Shown piece after piece: positions 44,746-58,700 of a stretch of DNA of 64,000 bases. Position 1 is the first letter of the stretch, and every line of letters begins with the position of its first letter. The notes under the pieces were generated by a model. The model ran no database searches. It worked only from the letters and a program-made list of their open reading frames with translations, and had not been told where the DNA came from. The stretch comes from Heterodera schachtii. Taxonomy: Eukaryota > Nematoda > Chromadorea > Rhabditida > Heteroderidae. A program made the translations under genes and the position numbers. The stretch spans positions 744,276-808,275 of the forward strand of contig SIJG01000032.1 of assembly GCA_023374025.1 (NCBI GenBank). The letters run 5' to 3'.

Positions 44746-46786
44746 CTCATTCTCATTAGTAGACGCCGCCCGCCCTGTCTTTGGGCCAATTTGGCCAACT
44801 CCTTCGGGAGTCCTCCCGATCCGGACGACCAAAACCTCCTCGTCAACACCACGGGAAATGAACGGCAACCATAGTAAAACAGCTGATAACCACAAAAAAA
44901 ACACGTATCTATTTTTTGATAGCATTGTGCCAAAAATGGTCTCTGCTGTTGTTTTTCCCGGCCCTAGAGGAGAGAAAAGTAGCGATCAGGGAAGAAATAT
45001 CCGACAAAATTCGGGATTTACTTGAAAAATTTTAAAAATATCGAAGGTAAACACCCTGTCAGAATAAAATATCATAATAAAGTCGAAAAATTAATATTGG
45101 AATGCGAAAAAATCTATTTATTGCCTGCTTCGGGTCAGGGAGGAACTCTACTAAAAACTAAAAATATTTTAAAAATTCTGAGGAAATATGTATGTAATAT
45201 ATAAATAAATAAACAAGAGCAGACAGAGGCTGGTTACAACTTAAATATTTTTAATGGCAAAATTATTATAAAATTGTGTTAATTTATAAATTTCGAGTTT
45301 TGGCTTTTTGAAATTCCGCCAAAAATACATAGCGCCAAACCAAATGACAGTACAGTTGGCCGCTCATTAGTAGCTCCGCCGCCGCCCGTCTTGGGGCTGC
45401 GGCCAACTCCTTCGGGAGTTATTTTTCGGCTTGCGGACCAACTCCATCTCGTCAACAACAAGGGTAAAGACGAATAATCATTTAAAAGAGTGAATTTTAT
45501 AAATTGGCACAATTTGATGCAAATTGTGCCAAAAATGGTCTATGTGCTGCAGCTGCTGCTGCTAGTTAATATCGCCCCCTCAGTCGCCCCAGGTTGAAGT
45601 GAAATCGTCGTCGTTTATGAGTCGCCCCAAATGCCAATGCCGTACAAAATTACATGCACTGCGCAACCAAAACACCACCACACACTGACGGTTTGGCAAT
45701 AGCACTTTTATAGGTTTACTTAGGTGCAGAAAACTAATATGAAAATCCAAAATCTGTGGAAACGCATTAAACTGGTTTTTGAACCGGTTCAAAACACGGA
45801 AAAGGGAAGAAAATGGTGTGGCACTCTTAATCTTTTAAAACGGTAATATCCGGACAAATTTGGTGGTATCATTCGGCAGGCTATTTTGTCTATCTCACAA
45901 ATGTAGACTCATTGACCAGGTTCTCAGATTACTTTGGTTCGCTCGACTTCTTCCCCTGACGGACTCTGCCCCACTTGGGCCTCAGGGTTGGGCCCCAGCA
46001 TTTTTTTTTTGCAATCCAAATCCAACAAGCTTCGTAGTATCATTCGAAATTTAATATTCTAGAAAATCTGTTTACTGTTTTTTTGTAAGGGTAACAGAGC
46101 ATATATGAAAAGCTTTCGAATGATACCAACAATGTTCGAATTGGATGACAAACAAAAAAGTTATAGCCAAAAGCATGCTGCGGCCCAAACATGCCGGGGC
46201 AAAAGCGTGAGGGTCCATCCAACTGAAGTAAATCGTCCCCTGATTTTATTTATAAATAGCTCGTCAATAGCTTTCGAATGACCCCCAAATTTGTCAGGGT
46301 TCAATTGTTTTTAAAAGTTAGAAGTGACAAATTCTCGCAATTTTTCGAATTTTGAACAGGCTCAAAAGTCGGATTAATCGCTTCTGTTGATCAACTTCTT
46401 CCACACAAAGATTAATTGGTCTCATCTAGATCTTTCCATGTTACCACATTTGTTCTAATCCGTCCACAAAGAAAAGCCCAAATACATATACTCCGTGTTA
46501 GCCCATATTCTTAGTATCATTTGAAAGCTTAATTTGTCTCAGGAATTTAAAACACAAGAAAAGAGCAAAAACTAGAATTACGAAAAAAAGCCATCAATGA
46601 ATTTTTTTACCGGATATTCAAATTTAATTTTTTGTCGTCTGTTATAGTATTAACTAGAATTCTGGATTAACATATTCTATAGACTTCTGCTGAGCTTTCA
46701 TTGGATACCAAGAATATAGGCATTATAGGCATTTAAATTGTCATTGTTCAATTATTTCCAATTTTCATTAATTAATCCCGTTTTAG
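44746..46786. other. Intergenic or 5' region; short repeated pieces only
   Basis: Two related pieces of about 110 bp occur at about 44755-44870 and 45360-45470. They share TCATTAGTAG, GGCCAACTCCTTCGGGAGT and CTCGTCAACA. A motif resembling GGTATCATTCGAAAGC recurs in both orientations near 45868, 46030, 46110, 46265 and 46505. No coding region was identified. The promoter of the muscle gene may lie here. Confidence 0.4.
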
Positions 46787-49700
46787 GTTTTGTCGCTTGT
46801 GGATCGACCGACGTACATTGTGCCCAAATATTCAAAAATACATCGGTAAGCAGAAGGGTTTTGAGTTAAATTGTAGATCATATATAGCAGAGAAAATAAA
46901 AAATCTTAAAAAAATAATTTAAATAAAATTAAAATGACATTAAATATTGCTCCTGTGTGGCAAAGAGGTTATTATTCTCATGAGTTGTGTCCCTCTTATC
47001 CCTCTGCTCATGTTCAATTCCTTCTCTTCGCGATTAATATTATTATCTCCATAAGATTTTTGTTAAAACCTAAAAATTATTTTTGGATAAAAAGTGTAAA
47101 TAAACCTAGCAAAAAAATCATAAAGTATTTTTTTAATTGACCTCTTCATTCCATGAAATAATTATTTATAGAAATAAAATTTCAAATAATTTCAAAAAAA
47201 AATTTGAATATTTATATTTTTGTAACTTTTATTTGATTTTCTAAGAATCAGTTGAACAATTTTTGTTTTAATAATTCAATTCTGAAGGAAGGCAAAAGTC
47301 GACCTTTGCCGTCGTCGGCGCGCCTCCCGCTCCACTCCCTCCCGCTCTCTCCCCTCCCCCATCCTTCCTCCTCCCACTCTCTCCCCTCCCTCATCCTTCC
47401 TCCTCCCACTCTCTCCCTTCCTTCATCCTTCCTCCTCCCACTCCCCTCCCGCTCCCTCCTGCTCTCTCCCCTCCCTCATCCTTCCTCCTCCCACTCTCTC
47501 CCCTCCCTCATCCTTTCTCCTCCCACTCCCCTCACCGCTCCCTCCCGCTCTCTTCCCTCCCTCCGCTCCCTCCCTCATCCTTCCCCTTCCCGCTCCCCTC
47601 CCTCCCGCTCTCTCCCCTCCTTTATCCTACCTCCTCCCACTCTCTCCCCTCCCATCCTTCCTCCTCCCACTCCCCTCCCGCTCTCTCTCCCCTCTCACTT
47701 CCCTCCCTCCGCTCCTTCCCTCGTCCTTCCTCTTCCCGTTCTCCATCCGCTCTCCTCCTTTTCCCCCGCCCCACTCCCCTCTTTTTATTTTTCCATAAAA
47801 GCTGAGTAATTTTTATTTTCCAAAAATCATTCGTTTAGTCACCTAAGATGACCCTCACCACCACCACCACAAATCAATTAAGAGGGGGGCAGGGGGGAAT
47901 GCCCGTGGCAAAAATTTACAAACAAAGTGGGCCTAATCGAAAGATTTTCATTGCTTTAAACTTTATAAATGTTTTTTTTTATTTTTAAGCAGCAAAGATT
48001 TGAGTGCCGAATTTCACCACACAACTATTTTGCGCTTTGTCCGTTCTGCTGTTTCGCCTCAGTGTGTGCTGTTTACTGATTTGACTGATCGCTGTCCGCA
48101 GATTGTTTTGTGAGTTGAATTTATTTATGGGAATTTACATTTCTATTGGGTTTTTTTTATTTTTCTTTGCAAAAAAACTGGCAGAGGGGAAAATGGGAAA
48201 AAAACCATATTTTACTGATAATATACACCAATTAAAAACCGAGATATGTGCCAACAAAGAGAGAGTGCATAGAAAAATACACCTCCCTTTTTGCCGTGAA
48301 AGAAATTATTTCTACCTAAGTCAAAAAATTTATAAAAATGACTTGGTTGAAAATCCCCAAAAAGTTGAATTAGCAGATTTTCAAAAAAATGTTTTTCTCC
48401 ATTTTAAACAATTTCTAAAAAATTTTAATTTTTAATAAATTTATTATTTTTGTTTGGTAGAAAAAAAAGCTAAAATTTTCAACAAAAAACTACCCTTAAA
48501 ACTTTGCTCAAAATCAACTAAATATTTAATTCTTGATATTTATTCGATAGCCCTAACAATTTTCTATTAGGCAGTAAAATTTTCAAAATAATTCGTCAAA
48601 TTTGAACACAGTTATGTACAAAAGTACACCAGGGAATAGGTTTTCAAACATTTTTGGCCATAACTTTTTAGAAACTAAGCGAAATTTTTTGAATTTTTGC
48701 AGGCTAATAAAGGACATTTAGGGCTACCGAATGATAGCAAGAAAATAAAAATAAAATAATTGTAACTAAAATTTTTAATAATTTTGAACATCAAAAATTC
48801 TATCGTGGGTTTGGATTGTTTAATTACTTTCCGTTATGGTCAAAAAAATCGTCATAACAATTTTCAATAAATCTAATATTTTAATCGCTTTCAACAGATA
48901 TGGATCGGCCAAAACGGACTCCAACGAATGCGCCAACACCGGAAGTAAGTGGTTAAAAACAAAAAAAATTAATTCATTTATTCAAGTGAAAAGATATTAA
49001 TTAAATTGTTTTTTTTTATATAAAGCGGTAAAAAATATGGGAAAGGGAAACGGGGACAACGAAAGTAATTCCCGAACGGGAATCCCGTAAAATTTTGTCC
49101 GAAACTACCTGCTCTGAAATTGGAAAGTCTTTTTCTACAAAAAAAATTTTTTAATTAATTTTTCGCAGTAAAATTTATATTTTAAGTGTTTGTTTTGCTT
49201 TTTATTTTAGAAAAGCCAAAAAATAAAGAATAAATTAAATCGGGAATTAATAATTAATAAAAATTTTCAATAATTAAATCATATTGTTCTCATTATAAAA
49301 TTTAAACCAAAAAAGACAAAATCTCTCTTATGGGCCAAAACTTCTGAAAAAATTCATCCTAATTTTCCATAAAAACATTTTTTTTATTTTCAGGAACAGC
49401 AGAGGATGGAATACAGAATTCGGAAAAGATATAATTCCGCAGGGTTCCTGGGCTTTGAGGTGAGTTAATTCTCTTAGAATATTGGCCTAAAAATAAACCA
49501 AAAAACCGAATTGTTTGTAATAAAAACGGTGCTTATGACTTATGCGTTTTGGCACCCCCCCCCTGAAATTTTTTTTTCATTTTTTTCTAGGGTAATTCTA
49601 ATCGCTTATCACGAATCTGACGTTTATTTTTAGCTATAACGTGTGTTTCGCATGAAAAATTTAAAATAAAAAAATTATTATGCAGCATAAAGGCAACAAA

Positions 49701-52700
49701 TTTCGTAAATCTCATCAACAAAAAACATCATTGTGGTTTTTTGTTTGTTTCCTTGAATTTAAGCCGGTTTTGAACCAAAAATGCGAAACCAGAAAAAGAA
49801 GTTTCGACTTTTTTCGAATTCGGGTTCAAGGAAACACGTTGTTAAAAATAAACGTCAGATGGAATTTAATTTTTCTATAATAAAATTTCTGTAAATTATT
49901 TACATCGATTTTAATTATTTTTTTTATTATTATTAAATATTAAAAACAGATTTTTCGTCCCTAAAAATCCTCTCCCTATTAATTATCTATTTATTATTTA
50001 TTAAATAAAATTTAAGGGAGAAAATGCGACCCTCGAGGAGCTCATTTTGCTAAGATCCGCCGGACCACAACGCTCTAAGCGACTTCCGCCGGAGGCCCCA
50101 CCGAAGCCTCTGGTGGGTCAATTATAATTATGGGTTTTTAATGCGCGAAATATGTAACAATATTTCAAAACTTTCTTTGAACCAACAAATTAAGTGATCT
50201 TGCTAGTCCTAATTGTTTTCTAATTTCATTGCATAACTTCAAAAATTTCATTATTTAAAAAAGGTTATTTTGAGCAATTAAAAAACTTTTTGATCAGCAC
50301 CAAAAGGTTAGACATGATTTTTCTCTCCCTAAAATTGTTTTTTTGGCGTTTGTTCATTTTTTGTGATTATTTTTGCACCACAAAAAATTGAGCTGGTCGA
50401 TTTGGGTCCACTTTCCCGATGAAATACAGTAACTTTTGGACCATATGTTAGTAAAGAAATGTCATGAAGACAAGCGGTCTTTTTTGTATTTATTTGTTAG
50501 AAAGGTTTAGATATAAGCTTTTTTTCAAAAACGTTCCAAAACTTTTAAGAATAATTTGATGATTAAGTCATGCATTTTTCCCAACGATTTTTCGATCAAT
50601 GTAAAAATCGTGACTTAACCAAATTAATTCCAGGAATGGAGATGCACAAAATGCAGTCACAAGCCTTTTGAAACGCTTCGTGCACTTTCTACGCACATGC
50701 GAATACACAGGTAGATTAGCAGTAATCACTTTTAATTGATTATAAATTTTTAATTTTAAATAAACAATAATAATTAATTTCGAGTAGTGGTGCAACACAT
50801 TCCCCCGTCCGCCGGCCATCGATTCACACCACCATTGACTTTTCGGCGGCATCACCTGAACCAGAAGAGGTGGGTCATGATGCCGTATAAAAATAAATTG
50901 TCTTGACTCAAATTAATCCGAAAAATTGATCAAATATTTAAAAAATGAGATTTTTTATTTTGATTTTTTAGTTAATTCTTTTTTTGAAACTTTCATCACT
51001 TTTTACTGATGGTGAGGGCCAAAAAAAAGTCGAGAATTTATGATAGAACTACCTGCACAAAATAAAAGTGGTTTAAAAGTGATTTGAATTTACTGTCAGA
51101 AATGTTCCATTGTTAGAAAAAAAATTGATTAAATGTTTGCAAAAGTTTTGCAAATAAGTCCATAAAAATAAAATTTTTATCAATTTTTAAAAATGGCTCA
51201 ATCATTTAGCGATGGCTCCCCCCCCCCCTCCCTCTCCCTCCTTGGGATAGTTGGCGGTCTTATTTTGGAGTCAAAATCTAAGAATTAGAGTCTTTTTTAT
51301 GCTTTTCACAAAAAAATTTTTAGTAAAAAATATTTTACACTTTTTCAGCCCCCCAAAGCACCCGAGCCGCCCACCGAAGTGCCTCAAGAACGATGGGTGG
51401 ACCCATTACCAGACAAGTTGCAATTTCAGCAGCAGGAGAACAAATTTGCCGAGTTGAAATGCAAATACTCGCGCGCCAATGCCAAAGGTGAAAAACCATG
51501 GGATTTCAATGCTTTTATAAAAATGAAAATTAAATTTGAAAAATTAATCATTTTTCATTATTTAAACGACTGATAAAATTATAATCAATTACTTTTTTCA
51601 ATTTCAATAAAACACGAAAAAAATAAATGATAAAATTAAGGATATCTTCAAATCTATTTTTAGGAAATAAAAAATATATTAATTTTTAAAAAAATAAATT
51701 TTAAAAATTTCTTAAATTTAATGCCAAAATATTTCTTTTCAGTGCGCTGGTATAAGGGCCGCAAGGAGCTGTTCTCGGACGGTCTCAAGTACAAAATTCT
51801 GATCGACAAGCAGTCCATCACGCTGATCATCAACAACCCGGACCCGGACGACAGCGGCAAGTACACATGCGAAGCGAACGGAGTGCCAACAAATTCATTT
51901 GTCACTGTGGAGGGTATGTTTTGGACGGGGCGGAGGACAAAACAGCACCAAATCAGTTTGAAATAATGAATCACTATTTGCCAGTGACAATCAATCAAAA
52001 TTAAATATTCTTGGTGGATTTGATTAGCTTAGCCTTACGTGTTCAATATTGTTTATTTGCCAATAAAATTTGGTAAAAAATATTTTTTTTAACAGATTTT
52101 CATTAAAAATTGTTCATTTTGCAGATTTTTGGAAAAAATAACGAAATTGGAAAATTTGAGTGAGAGAGGTCTTGGGGGAGGGGCTACCAATAAGCAACCG
52201 AAAATATTCAGTACACATCCCCCTGCTGGGACCATCCCTGGCCTTTTTTCATCCTTTTTGGAATTTTGTTGGCTTTTAAAGAGAGATTAATCGGAGGAGG
52301 ACAGTTTTGCCAAGCTATAAAAGAGAAGGAATTTTAAAAAGATTTACAAATATTCCCAAATTCTTTTTCAATCAAACTGATCAGAAAAATGCTTACCAAA
52401 TTTAAGAGCCACCGATCAAATATGTGTTCTTGACACCGTTGCCGAACACCATGGAAATTTACCGCACCAAACAAGGCGTTTTGACATGCAAATTGAACAG
52501 TGCCAGGGCACCATTGGTTTGGCAAAGGGACGGAAAGCCAATTGACGTGTAAGAAATTTTTTATTATAATTATTTTAAATTGTAATAAATTTTTTTATTT
52601 AAAATGATTAAATGATCAAATATTTCAGTGATGATCCGCGCTATCAAATTGAGAAGGATGCGGCCGGATGCTTCACATTGACCATCCGTGTTGTTGAACA

Positions 52701-55700
52701 AATTGATCAAGGGATGTGGACCGCAACTGTCAACAAAGACGTGATCAGGTGGGATTTTGCTGAATTTTTTAATTCTCACATTGTAATTTGGCACAGAAAT
52801 TTCAAGTAAATGCCAAGTGTATGTCCAAAAAACGCTGCCACCAGAAAATTTTTTTGCATTTCACTAATTTTCTTTTTAATTTGACTGAAATTGCAAAAAA
52901 TTTCACTGCATCTTCTTTTTTGATGGTGACACAAATTTAAGGGTGCACTGCGTTTCCCCCCCCCCCCCATATCAGTCCCCCACCCCGTCTCGTTTCCCAT
53001 ACCCCGAGAAATTTTTTTTTTTTAAATTTGCTAACTTAGAATTTTCCAAGAAAAAAATCTTAGTTTTTTCATAAGAAAAATCTAAGAAAAAAAATTTTTC
53101 GAGAAATTCTCAGCGATTTTTGGAAATTTTTTGAAATTTTTTTTTTTTAATTTCACTAATTTTCTTTTTAATTTGACTGAAATTGCAACAAAAAAAATTT
53201 CACTGCATCTTCTTTTTTTTGGTGGTGACACAAATTTAAAAAAATAGCAAAAGAAAAGATTGGCAATTCAATTTTTCGGTTAAATAAAAATCTTGAACGG
53301 AAATTGGGTCAGTGGAAAATGCGTCAGCGAATCAGTATTTTTTTAAATTGAGATACGGTAGTAATATTACCTGAAATTATTACTTGTTTTTTAGACATTT
53401 TGGAAATATCAATTATTTTGACATTTAAAAACTTAATTGGAAAAATAGAACAAAATTTATTAGACATTTTGACCTTTTGTAATAACTTAATGCTACAGTA
53501 ACTTTATTTTAAAAATACTGTATTACTGACACCTTTTCCACTGACGTATTTACGAGGAGCCAAAAGTATTACTACTTTAAAAATTGATTTTCATTTATAT
53601 TATGGCACAAAAATTTTCAGCAAATGCCAAGTGTATGTGGTGGAGGATCCCCGTGACACATTGGTTGTGCCTGAGCAACTGCGTAACGAGACAGCGGCGA
53701 ATGAGGTGAGAATAAATTTGAAGGGGAGGAGGGGGGCAAACGAAAATTTTGCGAGAGGGGGGGGGGGGGGGGGGGGTGGGCTTCGACCATGTTAATTATC
53801 TTTTTTAATTTGCTTTTTAAGACTTTTTCTGGGTTTTTCTTCTAAAACTTTTTTTGGGCATGTGGCGAGGTCCGCCAATAGGCACCCCCGGGGAAATTTT
53901 GAAATTTGAGTGTAATTTGCTGATAGATTTTGCCCAAAAAAAAAAAGAATAATTGTGCAATTTCAAGCCTTGAGCAAAAGTCGCCGGGACATAACGTGGC
54001 CGAAAATAAATTATAATTTTTTAAAAATTTAACAAAATGTTTTAATTTTTTTATATTAGTTTTTTGAAAAATCAAAATTAATTAAACAAAAAAACTTTTA
54101 TCAAGATTAAAAATAATTTGCAACTTATGAATTAATTCATACATGTACAGGTGGGGGCGGCTGTAAAAGAGGGGGAGGTCGTCGTGGAGGGAGGTGTTAA
54201 CGAAAGGGGGAAAATTTACACAATTTCCTTAGCGAACCTCATAAAAAATTCAAAAAATTTTCCCGGCGGCGCCTGTCGGCACCGCACCGCCGGACCGCCC
54301 CACCCCCTTCCCCAAAAGGTGAGTAGCAAAAAAAAAAAAAGGTCTTCGCTGGAGAAAAATTTGGACTGACTTTCGTATGGAAAATCGTCCCAGACCCAAT
54401 CGTCCGGCGTATGGGCCTTGGGCTGAGGCACCCCTTGTACATGTATGAATTAATTTAAAATTAAAGAAATTTCGCAGAATTTAAATGCGAATATTTATTC
54501 TATATGGTTTTTTAAATGAAATAATTATTTTTTAATGCTTTAATTAACTTCAAAATTCAAGAGAAATCTTTTTAATTATTAAATTAATATTTTTTAATAA
54601 ATATATTGCAAAATTTAAATTGCAAAAATCTTTTTATTTGTATTTTTTAAATAAAGAGTTTTTTTAAATATATTTGCCATTAATTACATTATAATTTAAT
54701 TGTTTTATTGATTTGTGCAAAAAAATGAAGTCAACCCGGGCTTGAGTCAGATAAATTGAATTTTTTCTAATTGAAATTTGAAAAACAAAATTTTTCAAAA
54801 AAAATAAAATATAAATTTTGGTAAAATATCACTAATTTAATAAATCCGAAAATTAAGGCACTTCGGCGCGCCAATGCGGAGCATGAACTGCGCCCCAATG
54901 ATGAGCATGAAACCGAATCATCAGACGTTGATGAAGACGAATATGTGGTCGAAAGCGATGACGACATCCCGGCGGTTGAGGTGGGAATAAATTTGAAAGG
55001 GAGGGAGGGGGGGTAAAAACGAAAACTTGGCAAGAGAGTGGGGTGGCTCTTTTTTTTGTGCTTTTTTCATGGAAAAACTATTAAATTAAAAAAAAAATCC
55101 CCGACATTTTTTCATACCATTTATAAAAAAATTTTTCACCAAAATTAGTATTTGGGTCAATTTTTTTTAATTTCTGGACTCCCTTGGTGCCTAAAATTTT
55201 TGGAGTTTTTCAATATATGGACAAATATGAAAATTATATATTTAAAAATAAAATTTACCTAAAAAATTTTTCAGCCCAAAGAGCGTGAAGAGCGATGGGT
55301 TGACCCATTACCAGCAAAGTTGCAATTTCAGCAGCAGGTGAACAAAATTGCCGAGCTGAAATGCAAATACTCGCGGGCCAATGCCAAAGGTGAAAAGCCA
55401 TGGATTAAATGATTTATAAAAATTGACAACAATTATTTTTGAAAAATTGATCAGTTCTCATTATTTTAAAATTGAGAAAAACTTTCTTTTAATTTTTAGA
55501 AAGCGATTGTTTACTAATTTAATAATAATTTAATGCTAAAAAAGTTTAGTGAATTTTTACAATAATTTTTTTCAAGTATTTCTTTTCAAAATTATTATTT
55601 TTTCAGTGCACTGGTACAAGGGCCGCAAGGAGCTGTTCTCGGACGGTCTCAAGTACAAAATTCTGATCGACAAACAGTCCATCACGCTGATCATCAACAA

Positions 55701-58700
55701 CCCGGACCCGGACGACAGCGGCAAGTACTCATGCGAAGCGAACGGAGTGCCCACCAATTCATTTGTCACTGTGGAGGGTATGTTTTGGACGGGGCGGACA
55801 AAAAAAAGAGTTAAACATTTTCCACGGACATTTTTTGGTTTTTAATTTAATTTTTAAAATTTACTTTTTTATCAAATTAATACTTTCATTTTATTTAAAA
55901 TATATATATTTTTTTTAAATTGTGTATATATTTATAATATAAAATTTATAAAAATGTTTTAATTTTTTTTAAATAATTATTTCATATTAAAGAAAATAAA
56001 TTATTCCTTTTTTTCAAATTAGATAATTATATTTTTCACATAATTTTATATAGAATATGTTTTATTAAAAGAATGCATTTTGTTTCAGACTCATCAGACC
56101 AACAACCATTGTCCTCCACCGCCCGTCGCAGCGAGTCGCGCAGACCGAAAAGTGTCAGAAAGGAAGCCGCAGCATTGACCCCCTTGGACGCCATGCAGTG
56201 GTTGGTTAAACAAAAAAAACGAAAAAAAAAAAAAGTTTAATTCATTTATTTTATTTTTTAGTTGCAGCAAGAACTTGACGCTGCCACGACCCAAAAATAC
56301 GGTAAGCAAATTCGGTTTTTTTAAAATTATTTATTGGGAAATTTTTTAATGAACTGAAAAAAAATTTTTTTTTTTAATGATGCATATTTTTGAATTTTTA
56401 TAAAATATTTACAAATTTTTTTTTTTTGATTTTTTTTTCAATGATTCCTCTTCTGTTGATCATGTTTCCGCTAAAGCATCAATATTCTAAATTTTTTTCT
56501 AAAAGTGATCATTTTTTCTTTGTAAAATTTTTGGTTTAAATTGTCCCCATAATCGAAACAAAACTTTTAAATATTTAATGTTTTAAAAAATCATGAACAG
56601 GAGCGGACCGCGTCTGGTAGCGGAAGGCGACGCGTTGGCAGCACCGTGGCGGACCGACCAGCACAGGCGGCAGCAGCGGCTTGCGCTGCGGGCGAAGAGG
56701 CACCGGACGACCGTGACAAAGTGCCGGGGGTGACACCGGTCACTGCTGATGGAAAGACTAAAAAATACGGTAAGTTTTTGAGTTTCGTTTTCATTCTTCA
56801 AAAATGTTTTCGATTTTATATTTTAAGTTTTTTTCGGTTTGTTTTCGTCAGACTAAATCATTGAGGTTCGGTCCCAAATCGGTTTCTTATCCTTTTTGTA
56901 CCGCTAAAAAATTTTTATTTTTAAATTTTTTCTATTGTAATTTCAGGTGCTGAAAACGAATCTCGGGAGAAGCCGCGACTTGCCAAGCGCACCAAACAAA
57001 GTGCACCGGCTGGCCGGTCGCTGCGAGTGCGCGGGCAAACCAGCGGAGAGCCCGTGGTGCTCAACTTTGACCGAACAAGGGCCGAATTGGAGTTGGTGGC
57101 GCCGGCATCCAATTGGTAAAAAATTAAGAATATTTTATTTTTAGTATTATTTGTTTATTTTTTAGTTGCATCAACGTCTTGACACCGGTACGACCGTCGC
57201 AACGGGGAAAATGCGGACGGAGCAGAGCAAATACGGTAAGAAATTTTTACAGTTTCATGAGTCCGAGTCCGAATGCGTTTTGGGCGAATTTTTTGCCTTT
57301 TTACAAAAAAATTGATCAATCAAATGGGCGTTAGGCGGCATTCATGTTTTTTTCGAGATCCCTTGGGATTGTTTTTTTCCACCTCTTTTGAATTCAGCAT
57401 CATTTCTATCCGGAAATATGAACCAAAAATAAAAATTCAATTTACAAAAAAAAATCCATTTTATTATTCAAAATCAATTCAAATGTATTAATTCGTAATT
57501 TAAATTTTTTATGATTTATTTGTACTAAAACCCTCAAATTTTTGAATTTTTTAAAATAATTAACTTATTTTGGCGACTGGGAGGGGTCAGTGGCCAAAGT
57601 TTTCTGTATACTGTTTTTTTATTTATTATTGAAAATGAATTTTTCAAAAATATCAATTTTTTACATTTATTCAAATATATGATGTGCCTACCACCTCTAT
57701 TTTTCCCCTGTTTTTTCCAATTTAAAAAAATTTTCATTTTTGAATTTTTCTTTTTCTTTTCTGAACCTCTTTTTTTCATGCATAATTTTGCGTTTTGGAG
57801 ATTTTAAAAAATTTAGGAAATTCATTTTTCCTTGCTTTACGTGCTCTAAATAATAGGAAAACATTTTAAAGTGGCATGAAATCTTTTTACGATTTTTTAT
57901 TTTTTAGTTAAAATCTTAATTTTTGAGCATTTATCATTAAATTTATTCAAAATTACTGGGTTTTTTTTTGTCTAGGACGGAAAATTTCAAATTTAAATGC
58001 TATTTTTAACTGATAATTTCAAAAAATATTTATTTCGTACAAAATAAAAAGTGATTAGATTATTTAAAAATTAAAAAAGTGAATTTGATCTGTAAAATTT
58101 TAATTTTTAATTTTTGAGTTTATTTTAATTTTTTATGAAAAACAAATTAAACAATAATAATTATAAATTTTAAATGATAAAATAAATAACAAGACAATTT
58201 TTCAGGCTAACGCAGGCGCCGCCCTTGCCGCGAGCTGCGAGGATCGCTTCCTGAAGCCGCAGATCATCACCGCGCAGCGCAAATGGAAAGTGCGCGCAGG
58301 CAGAACACTGTCGCTGTGCATCAAATTTGTTGGCACGCCTGACCCGTCCGTGTGCTGGGTGAAGGCAGGCGGGGCCGGCACTCTGCCACCCGAGCTGATC
58401 ATGGAAGAACACATCAAAGGCAACACGTCAATCTTCTTTCCGGCCGCAAAGCGCTCTGAATCCGGCACCTATGAGCTACGGCTGAAGAACAACGTGGGCG
58501 AAACGGAAGGCCACTTTGAAGTGCTGGTGCAAGACCGTCCGGCACCGCCGAAGAGACCGCTTGCGGTGGACAACGTAGCGCGCGACTCGTGCACACTGTC
58601 ATGGCAACCGCCGGAGGACGACGGTGGCTCCGAAGTCACCAACTACGTGGTCGAATGCCGTGATGTGGGCAGCCAAGTTTGGTTGCCGGTCAACAACGTT

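Noticed and set aside
47252..47809. 185-codon open frame
   Set aside because: It lies wholly within a polypyrimidine tract inside an intron; the Pro/Ser/Leu translation reflects missing purines.
48103..48435. 110-codon open frame between muscle-gene exons
   Set aside because: Lys/Phe/Asn-rich translation typical of AT-rich intron sequence, with no domain and no matching splice borders.
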